DNA from: Phytomonospora endophytica
GTDB lineage: Bacteria > Actinomycetota > Actinomycetes > Mycobacteriales > Micromonosporaceae
Direction of reading: 5' to 3'
Length of the DNA stretch: 64,000 nt
NCBI RefSeq assembly: GCF_014202425.1
Contig: NZ_JACHGT010000018.1
Coordinates: 119,719 to 183,718 of the forward strand
Shown: positions 16,064-22,958 of the stretch, piece after piece
Position numbering within the stretch: position 1 is the first letter of the stretch
How the letters are laid out: each line of letters opens with the position of its first letter
The notes under the pieces: generated by a model
Database searches by the model: none
The model's input: the letters and a program-made list of their open reading frames with translations, nothing else
Told to the model about the DNA's origin: nothing
Made by a program: the position numbers and the translations under genes

Positions 16064-17653
16064 TCAGCGTCGTTTGGCGGTGCCGAAGAGGGTGCGGGTG
16101 ATTTCGCGGCCGAAGGTCGTGGCGGCGGATTTGGCGAGGGTGTCGAGGAAGCCGGTGGGGCTGGAGGCGGGTTGCTTCGCGGCCTTGGACTTCTTGGCGG
16201 CGCGGGACTTCGGGGACGGGTCAAGGGATGGGATCGGCTCGTACTGCGGCGTAGGAGGAGCCGGCGCGGTGGTGGCGGGTTCGGGGACGGCGGCTGCCGC
16301 CGCCGCGGCGACTTTGCGGGCCAGGATCTCGTAGGCGGAGTCGCGGTCGATGTCGGTGCCGTACTTGGCCTTCATCGCCGAGGCGTTGATGAGGCCCGAC
16401 ATGGTCGCCTCGTCGGAAGGACCCATCCGCGACCGAGGCGCGTACATCCTCGTCCACGCAACGGGAGTGGGGCGACCCTTGTCGTCCAGGACGGTGACCA
16501 TGGCTTCGCCGATACCCAGGCGGGTCAGGTCTTCCTCCAGGTCGTAGGCCGAGTGCGGGAACGTCGTCACCGTCGCCTTCAACGCCTTGGCGTCCTGCGG
16601 CGTGAACGCTCGCAGCGCGTGCTGCACCCGCGCACCCAGCTGCGCCAGCACGTCGGCGGGCACGTCTTTCGGGGTTTGGGTAACGAAGAAGACGCCGACA
16701 CCCTTCGACCGGATCAGCCGCACAGTCTGGGTGATCGCCGTGAGGAACGCCTTCGAGGAGCCGTTGAACAGGAGGTGGGCCTCGTCGAAGAAGAAGACGA
16801 GTTTGGGTTTGTCGAGGTCGCCGACTTCAGGGAGGTCCTGGAAGAGCTCTGCCAGTAGCCACATGAGGAAGGTGGAGAAGAGGGCGGGCTGGGCTTGGAG
16901 GTCGGGGAGTTCGAGGATCGACACGGTGCCGCGGCCGTCTGGGCTGGTGGTGAGGAGATCGGCGGGGTTGAATTCGGGTTCGCCGAAGAACCTGTCGGCG
17001 CCCTGGTCGGCGAAGTTGATGAGGGCTCGGAGAATGACGCCGGCGGTTTGGGCGGAGAGGCCGCCGAGGGCTTTGAGTTCCGCTTTGCCCTCGTCGCTGA
17101 TGAGGTGTTGGACGACTGCTCTCAAGTCCTTCAGGTCGAGGAGGGGGAGCCCTTGAGCGTCGGCGTAGTGGAAGATCAGGCCGAGTGAGCTCTCCTGGGT
17201 GTCGTTGAGATCGAGGACCTTCGACAGCAGTGTGGGGCCGAAGGCGGTCATGGTGGCCCGCAGCGGGGTGCCTTCGCCCTGTCCGCCCAGGGCGTAGAAC
17301 TCGACGGGGAAGGCTTGCGGGGACCAGTCCTGGCCGAGCGCGGCGGTGCGTTTGAGTAGCTTCTCGCCGCCGTCGCCGTTGGTGGCCATGCCGGACAGGT
17401 CGCCTTTGATGTCGGCCAGGAACACCGGGACGCCGGCCTGGGCGAGTTGTTCGGCGAGGACCTGCAAGGTCACCGTCTTGCCGGTTCCGGTGGCTCCGGC
17501 GACGAGGCCGTGGCGGTTGAACATGGCCAGGGGGATGGCGACCTTGGCGTCGGGGACGGCCTTGTCGTCGTCGACGACGAGTGCGCCCACGCCGACGGCG
17601 GGTTCGTCGAAGGCGTAGCCCTCGGTCACCGTCGTGATGATGTCCTCGGCCAT
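16064..17653 (-). CDS. HerA-like ATPase (DUF853 / YjgR family)
   Basis: 529 residues, the normal family length. Walker A is GATGTGKTVTLQ near residue 55 and Walker B is KLVFFFDEAHLLF near 285, followed by an Arg-containing segment FFVTQTPKDVPADVLAQLG typical of HerA/FtsK-type hexameric pumps. The C-terminal 80 residues are Ala/Pro/Lys-rich and end GREITRTLFGTAKRR. HerA proteins translocate along DNA, while the DUF853 branch (E. coli YjgR) is still without a firm function. No NurA-like nuclease or Sir2 partner adjoins, so an anti-phage HerA system is not indicated. It is the parent of the pseudogene at 14317-15013. Confidence 0.88.
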   Translation of the reverse strand: MAEDIITTVTEGYAFDEPAVGVGALVVDDDKAVPDAKVAIPLAMFNRHGLVAGATGTGKTVTLQVLAEQLAQAGVPVFLADIKGDLSGMATNGDGGEKLLKRTAALGQDWSPQAFPVEFYALGGQGEGTPLRATMTAFGPTLLSKVLDLNDTQESSLGLIFHYADAQGLPLLDLKDLRAVVQHLISDEGKAELKALGGLSAQTAGVILRALINFADQGADRFFGEPEFNPADLLTTSPDGRGTVSILELPDLQAQPALFSTFLMWLLAELFQDLPEVGDLDKPKLVFFFDEAHLLFNGSSKAFLTAITQTVRLIRSKGVGVFFVTQTPKDVPADVLAQLGARVQHALRAFTPQDAKALKATVTTFPHSAYDLEEDLTRLGIGEAMVTVLDDKGRPTPVAWTRMYAPRSRMGPSDEATMSGLINASAMKAKYGTDIDRDSAYEILARKVAAAAAAAVPEPATTAPAPPTPQYEPIPSLDPSPKSRAAKKSKAAKQPASSPTGFLDTLAKSAATTFGREITRTLFGTAKRR

Positions 17654-17757
17654 CGCCCGCCCCCGTGCGCGTCACATCCGCCAGTGTCTTCGCAGCGTAT
17701 CGACCCGGGATCGGGCGTGTCCGGTGGTTGCGCCGAACCCGCAGTAGCCTTGCGCGC

Positions 17758-18609
17758 ATGAACGGCGACCACGGACTCTTCGGGCCGGACTCGGTCACCT
17801 GGCCCGTGCACACCGAACTCGTCATGTGGATCGGCGGGCTGCGCGCGCTCTACCTCCAGTCGCTGCACCCGCGCGTCATGCGCGCCACCTTCCAGAACAG
17901 CGCCCTCTTCGACCCCAAGAAGGCCTGGTCGCGCTTCGTCCGCACCGCGCAGTTCGTCCACGTCCGCACCTTCGGCGACACCCCCGACGTCGAGCGCGCC
18001 GCCGCGCGCGTCCGCGCCATCCACGCCGGGCTCACTGGACACGACCCCGACACCGGCGAGACCTTCCGCCTCGACGAACCCGCCGGGCTGCTGTGGGTCC
18101 ACTGCGCCGAGATCGACTCCTACGTCGACGTCGCCCGCCGCTCCGGCGCCATCCCCACCGACGAACTCGCCGACCGCTACGTCGACGAGAATCGCGCCGC
18201 CGCCGAGGCCATCGGCCTCGACCGGGCCGACGTCCCCGCCTCGCGCGGTGAACTGCGCGAGTACTTCGACGGTGTCCGTCCCGGCCTCTACGCCTGCGAC
18301 GAGGCCAGGAGCGGTCTCGTGCGCTCCTTCAACCCGCCGCTGCCGCGCGCGCTGGCGGTCCTGCGCCTCGGCGTCCCCGCCGCCAACACCCTCGCCATCA
18401 GCACGCTGCCCGGATGGGCGAAGGCCATGTTCGGCATCCCGACCCTCCCCGGCAACCACACCGCGACGACCCTCCAGCTCCGCGCGCTGCGCGGTGTCCT
18501 GCGCCTCGCCGTCCGCGAGTCGACCGAGCAGCTGATCGCCGACTGCCGCCGCGACGCGCGCGCCATGTCCGACGGGACCTTCGTGTCGAAGCTGATGCCC
18601 GCCCGCTAA
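17758..18609 (+). CDS. MpaB-like oxygenase (DUF2236)
   Basis: 283 residues from the ATG at 17758. It shows the DUF2236 core: LRALYLQSLHPRVMRATFQNS near the N-terminus, FVRTAQFVHVRTFGD, and the His-containing motif LLWVHCAEIDSYVDV near residue 120. Actinobacterial members of this all-alpha family include rubber oxygenase Lcp (a b-type cytochrome) and fungal MpaB. The conserved Arg/His positions suggest haem binding, though most short bacterial homologues are uncharacterised. It is cytosolic, without signal peptide. It converges with and overlaps the HNH nuclease gene by four bases. Confidence 0.8.
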   Translation: MNGDHGLFGPDSVTWPVHTELVMWIGGLRALYLQSLHPRVMRATFQNSALFDPKKAWSRFVRTAQFVHVRTFGDTPDVERAAARVRAIHAGLTGHDPDTGETFRLDEPAGLLWVHCAEIDSYVDVARRSGAIPTDELADRYVDENRAAAEAIGLDRADVPASRGELREYFDGVRPGLYACDEARSGLVRSFNPPLPRALAVLRLGVPAANTLAISTLPGWAKAMFGIPTLPGNHTATTLQLRALRGVLRLAVRESTEQLIADCRRDARAMSDGTFVSKLMPAR

Positions 18610-19364
18610 CCGCACCCTTTCAGCACGCCCGTCAGCGTCGCCTTCTCCTGCTTGGTCACCGTCAGCGTGTACTTCGCCTTGATCCCGACCCACCTCGCCG
18701 CGTATTCGCAGTGGAAGGCCGCGGCGGGCGGCAGCCACTTGTCCGGGGTCTTGCTGCCCTTGTCCTGGTTGGCGTCCTTGTCGACGGCCAGGAGCACGTC
18801 GAGGTCGTTGAAGTAGGTGTTGCGCTCGGCGTCGGTCCACGCCCAGGCACCGCCGCGCCAGGCCGCGCCGAGAGCGACCAGGTGGTCGGACTCGATGCGG
18901 GAGGCCTTCCGGTACCGGTAGGGCAGGTCCGCGCCGGTGAAAGGGTCACGCAGCACACCGGAGAACACCACGCAGGGATTGCGGTCGCCGACACGAAGCT
19001 CGTCCAGGTCGCGGATGAGCAGGTCGGCACGGGTGTCGCAGCCGTTGCGGCCGCCGACGCCGTCGGTGTCGTCGTTCCAGAAGCCGAAGCGGCCGCGGTC
19101 GTAGGTCTGCCAGTTCTTCCCCGGCTCGACGGTGAGGCGGGCCAGCAGGGTCCGCGCGTCGCCGGTTCCAGGCGGGAAACCCGACACGGGCGGGGCCGGT
19201 GAGGCGACGGGCAGACCCGGTGAGGGCGTCGGCGCGTCCTCGGCGAAGCGGGAGATGACCTGGGTGTGCACCAGGCCGATCGCGGCGACTCCCGCGATCG
19301 GCAGCACGATGACGGCGGCCAGTGCGGCCCCCAGGCGCGCCCAACGCCCCAGCGGACGCCTCAT
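18606..19364 (-). CDS. Exported or membrane-anchored HNH nuclease (DUF1524-like)
   Basis: 252 residues. One N-terminal hydrophobic segment (ALAAVIVLPIAGVAAIGLV) and a Pro-rich linker precede a nuclease domain (about 70-252). The HNH core is recognisable: RIESDHLVALGAAW (Asp-His), then RNTYFNDLDVLLAVDKDANQDKG (Asn residues) and KWLPP. Actinomycetes commonly encode such secreted HNH endonucleases for extracellular DNA degradation. Cys pairs (GCDTR, NPCVV, FHCEY, KGCG) would form disulfides outside the cell. Specificity is unknown. Confidence 0.85.
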   Translation of the reverse strand: MRRPLGRWARLGAALAAVIVLPIAGVAAIGLVHTQVISRFAEDAPTPSPGLPVASPAPPVSGFPPGTGDARTLLARLTVEPGKNWQTYDRGRFGFWNDDTDGVGGRNGCDTRADLLIRDLDELRVGDRNPCVVFSGVLRDPFTGADLPYRYRKASRIESDHLVALGAAWRGGAWAWTDAERNTYFNDLDVLLAVDKDANQDKGSKTPDKWLPPAAAFHCEYAARWVGIKAKYTLTVTKQEKATLTGVLKGCG

Positions 19365-19402
19365 GATCCGAGCCTAGGTCAGCGCGCGGGTCTCCACCGG
19401 CG

Positions 19403-19834
19403 CTAGGAGCTTTCAGCCGGGGTGTCCGCCGTGGGCTTCTTGACGCGCTTGCCGAGCGCACCGAAGAAGGCGATCAGGCCGATGGTCAGCACGATGTGCC
19501 CGGCACCCGACAGGAAGGCGAAGACCTCGGGGATCTCGTTGCCCAGAACCGTCTGGACACCGCGGAAGACCATGCTGCCGACGGTGATCACCATGCCGGT
19601 GTTGTAGAGCCAGTAGAAGACGTTGAAGGACTTCATGCCCGACAGGCCGAAGACCTTGTCCAGGCCGAGGACGATGAGGAAGACGAGCATGCCCAGGGCG
19701 AGCAGGTGGGTGTGCACGACGGACAGCTGGCTCTCGCCGGTGAAGTCGTTGAGCTTGGTGAACTCGCGGTAGAAGAGCCCGGAGACCAGGCCGAGGATCA
19801 TGTAGACGTGGGCGGTGTGCAACGACCTGCGCAT
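19403..19834 (-). CDS. DUF2871 membrane protein
   Basis: 143 residues from the ATG at 19834, with AAGGAG nine bases upstream. Four transmembrane segments are predicted: HVYMILGLVSGLFYRE, VVHTHLLALGMLVFLIVL, FYWLYNTGMVITVGSMV and GAGHIVLTIGLIAFFGAL. The motif SVVHTHLLALGM is typical of this short membrane family. The conserved His residues resemble haem or metal ligands, but function is unknown. It is a single gene with no conserved partner visible. Confidence 0.75.
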   Translation of the reverse strand: MRRSLHTAHVYMILGLVSGLFYREFTKLNDFTGESQLSVVHTHLLALGMLVFLIVLGLDKVFGLSGMKSFNVFYWLYNTGMVITVGSMVFRGVQTVLGNEIPEVFAFLSGAGHIVLTIGLIAFFGALGKRVKKPTADTPAESS

Positions 19835-19956
19835 GCGGGGTGGGCTCCTTCGAGTACACCGGCCGGAGGGGTCGGCCGGGCGAAGATCATTGAAGCTCCC
19901 GGCGGCTAGATCCACAACGCGCCAAGGCAATCCGTTACCGCTTTGCGGCCGGGACG

Positions 19957-22887
19957 CTACCGGCCCAGCGCGCGCAGGGCCGCGGCGTGGCGTTCCTCGG
20001 CACGGCGGGCCTCGCCCAGGGCGCCCGCGCGGGTGAGGCGGGCGACGAGGTCGCGGTGGGCGCGCATGTCGTAGGGGTCCTTGTCGAGCAGCCGGTGCAG
20101 GTAGCCCACGGCGTCGCGTTCGGCGAGGTCGGACAGCGCGCGCAGGACGCGCAGGTACACCGCGCGGGCCTCTTCGCGCAGGGACACCGACCAGTCCTCG
20201 TAGGGCTCGTCTTCGAGGAAGTCGCCGGTGTAGGAGCGTTCCACGGTGGACAGCGCGGGTACGGCCTGGGCGCGGAGGGCGTATCCGGCGCCGTCGAGGA
20301 AGGTGTAGACGTCGACTTCGACGAGGTCGGTGCGGGTGCGGTCGAGGGCGACGCGGGCGGCGTCGGCTCGGATGACCTCGGCGGCGGTGTGGCGGCCGCG
20401 TCCTCCGTCGAGGACCTTCCGCAGGATCGACAGGGCCACCGACAGGCGGTGGGCGACCTTCCCGGCGTCCTCGCCGGGCCAGAGGAGTTCGGCGAGTTCT
20501 TCGCGCGGGACCGGCCGCCCCCTGCGGGCGACGAGGATGCGCAGCAGGTCGCGGGCCTTGCGGGACTGCCAGGCGGCGGGCGGGACGATCTCACCGCCGA
20601 CGACGACGGCGAAGCCGCCGAGGGTCTGGATCGCCGCGGCGGGCGCGTCGGTGTGGGCGGGCCATTCGTGGCCGGGGTGGCCGGTGGAGGCGATGCGGAT
20701 GCGGGCGAGACCGGCGGCGGCGCGCTCGTCGGCGGTGGCGCCGGGGAGTGCTCCGAGGCGGGCGTCGGCCTTCTCGGCGGCGGGGAGCGCTCCGGCCCGA
20801 CGCCAGATCGAGGCGGCCTCGCGCAGCGCGACGCGGGCGGCGGACGGGTCGGGAACGGCGGCGGCTTCGAGTTCGAGCGCTTCGGCGAGGCCGACCCAGT
20901 CGCGGTGGCGGCGGGCGGTGGCGGCGGCCTCTTGGGCGGCCTTGACGGCACCGTCGCGGTCCCCGCCGGTCAGGGTGACGTGGCCGAGGGCGATCGCGGC
21001 CTCGATCCCGATCCGGCCGCCCGCGAGGGACACCGCGCGCAACGCGGCGGCCTGCGCGGCGTCGGGGTCGGTGTGCACGAGGACGCGGGCGAGCCCGGCG
21101 AGGGCGGGGACGAGGCCCTGCACGTCGGCCTCGACCTCGGAGGTGCGGATCGCCTCCTCGTAGGCCGCGCGGGCCTGGTTGTCGCGGCGCTGCCAGCGGT
21201 GCACCATGCCGATCCCGTGGAGGGGGTAGGAGGCTTTGCGCGAGCCCATCTTCTGGTAGCAGGCCAGTGCGCCCTGGTAGCTGTCGAGGGCCTCGTCGAG
21301 GCGCCCGAGCCGGGCGAAGGTCTCCGCCCGGTTGCACAAGGCGACGGGCAGGAGGGTCTCGTGTCCTGCGCGGGTGCACAGGCCGACGGCCTCCTGAGCC
21401 TCGTCGAGCGCGTCGGACAGGCGGGCCTCCTCCAGGTACATGCCGGAGCGGTTGGCGCGGATGCGCGCGGCCTGGACGAGGTCGCCGATGGCCGCCGCGT
21501 GCTGGAGACCGGTCTCGTAGGCGGCGAGGTTCTCGGGGCGGTCGCCGGTGAGGACGGCGTGCAGCGCGAGCGCGATGTGCGCGGTGACCAGCGCACGGCT
21601 CGACCCGCCGGGCGCGGCGAGTTCCCGCGCGCGGGCGGCGAGTTCGCCGCAGCGTTCGGTGTCGCCGAGCTTCCAGTGCACGGTCGCCGACCAGGCAAGG
21701 CAGTGGGCGCGGTCGTTGGGGTGCCCGCCGGGCTCGGCGGCGTCGAGGGCGGCGAGGGACGCGCGGAACTCGCCCTGGTGGTAGTGGGCGGCGCCGAGTC
21801 GCCAGGCGAGGCCGGCGGGGAGGGTCGTGCGTCCGGCGGCGAGAGCGCGCAAGACGGTGACGCCGTCGGCGTGGCGGCCGACGACCGACAGCGCCTCGCC
21901 GTGGGACAGCAGCACGGCGGGGTCGTCGACGCCGGTCGACTCGACGAGGTCGATGTAGGTGCGAACGCCGCCGCCGGTGATGAGTTCGGGTCCGTGTTCG
22001 GCGAGGATCGCCGCGCAGGCCGCGTGGTCACCGGCCCGTTCGGCGGCCACGGCGGCGGCGAGATGCCTGCCCCGGTCGCGGTTCCAGCGGGCCGCGGCGC
22101 TCCACAGTCGCCGGGCCCGGTCGGCGCGGATCGGCCGGTGGCGGGTGAGCGCGCCGGCGACGAGCGGGACGGGACGGCACTGGCGGTCCTCGCCGGTGGT
22201 GGCCAGGCCGATCCGGGTCAGCAGGGTCATGGTCGCGCCCGGCGTGCGGTGGCCGAGCTCCTCGGCGAGGCCGATGGGGAGACCGTCGAGGTGGGCGGCG
22301 TCGCGCAGGAGACGGCGGGCGGCGTCGGGCAGGCCGGGCATGACTTCCCCGAGGACGTACTCGACGACCGGCCCGTCGGCGGCCAGGAGTCGCTCGGTCA
22401 GGGCGCCCGGCGGGGCCGTGGCGAGGACGTCGGCGGACAGCTGGACGAGGGCGGGCCAGCCCGCGGTGAGGTCGTGCAGTTCGGCGGCGGTCGCGGTGTC
22501 GGCGGGCAGACCGCGCGCGGCGAGGGCTTCGGCGACGGCATCCGCCGACAGGGCCAGCTCGGCCGGGCCGAGCTCGGCGAGGGTCCCGCGACCGCGCCAG
22601 CGGGCGAGGGAGAACCCCGGCGGGAGGCGGGCGACGAGGACGGCGGTCCGGCCGGGCGGGAGCCGTCCGGCGGCCTCCAGAAGCGCGCGGACGGCGCCGG
22701 TGTCGTCGAGGTCGGCGTCGTCGAAGACGACGAGGGGCGCGGGACCGTCGAGCAGCGCCGGGTCGAGCGTCGCGTGATGCCAGGCGGCGTCGGCACCGGC
22801 CGCGGCGGCCACGGTGCTCGTCTTGCCGTAACCGGCGGCGGCCACGACGACCACGCAGCGGCGGTCGGGTAAGGCGGTCGCGTCCAT
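19957..22887 (-). CDS. MalT-like ATPase regulator with C-terminal SARP (winged helix-BTAD) module
   Basis: 976 residues from the ATG at 22887 (GGGGAGG five bases upstream, preferred to the ATG seven codons earlier). The order is reversed relative to AfsR. A STAND ATPase comes first (P-loop VAAAGYGKTSTVAAAAG at about 17-32; FDDADL as Walker B), then a long TPR region (about 300-720). At the C-terminus is a winged helix (IQTLGGFAVVVGG…KARDLLRILVARRG, about 760-850) plus BTAD (to the end). Such proteins are large ATP-dependent activators. It follows the AfsR-type gene in tandem after 71 bases and may be co-transcribed. Its target genes are not evident. Confidence 0.85.
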   Translation of the reverse strand: MDATALPDRRCVVVVAAAGYGKTSTVAAAAGADAAWHHATLDPALLDGPAPLVVFDDADLDDTGAVRALLEAAGRLPPGRTAVLVARLPPGFSLARWRGRGTLAELGPAELALSADAVAEALAARGLPADTATAAELHDLTAGWPALVQLSADVLATAPPGALTERLLAADGPVVEYVLGEVMPGLPDAARRLLRDAAHLDGLPIGLAEELGHRTPGATMTLLTRIGLATTGEDRQCRPVPLVAGALTRHRPIRADRARRLWSAAARWNRDRGRHLAAAVAAERAGDHAACAAILAEHGPELITGGGVRTYIDLVESTGVDDPAVLLSHGEALSVVGRHADGVTVLRALAAGRTTLPAGLAWRLGAAHYHQGEFRASLAALDAAEPGGHPNDRAHCLAWSATVHWKLGDTERCGELAARARELAAPGGSSRALVTAHIALALHAVLTGDRPENLAAYETGLQHAAAIGDLVQAARIRANRSGMYLEEARLSDALDEAQEAVGLCTRAGHETLLPVALCNRAETFARLGRLDEALDSYQGALACYQKMGSRKASYPLHGIGMVHRWQRRDNQARAAYEEAIRTSEVEADVQGLVPALAGLARVLVHTDPDAAQAAALRAVSLAGGRIGIEAAIALGHVTLTGGDRDGAVKAAQEAAATARRHRDWVGLAEALELEAAAVPDPSAARVALREAASIWRRAGALPAAEKADARLGALPGATADERAAAGLARIRIASTGHPGHEWPAHTDAPAAAIQTLGGFAVVVGGEIVPPAAWQSRKARDLLRILVARRGRPVPREELAELLWPGEDAGKVAHRLSVALSILRKVLDGGRGRHTAAEVIRADAARVALDRTRTDLVEVDVYTFLDGAGYALRAQAVPALSTVERSYTGDFLEDEPYEDWSVSLREEARAVYLRVLRALSDLAERDAVGYLHRLLDKDPYDMRAHRDLVARLTRAGALGEARRAEERHAAALRALGR

Positions 22888-22958
22888 GGTGTCCTCCCCG
22901 GTCGGCACGGCCGTAGTCCAGATTACGGCGGGCGGTCGCGTCGCCGGGGTCCGTGAGT

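Noticed and set aside
16064..17653. HerA-type anti-phage defence system
   Set aside because: No Sir2, NurA or DUF4297-type partner adjoins; the protein fits the solitary DUF853/YjgR branch.
19987..22872. 961-codon + strand frame opposite the MalT/BTAD regulator
   Set aside because: Gly/Glu/Val-rich antisense shadow; the minus strand has P-loop, TPR and BTAD motifs.
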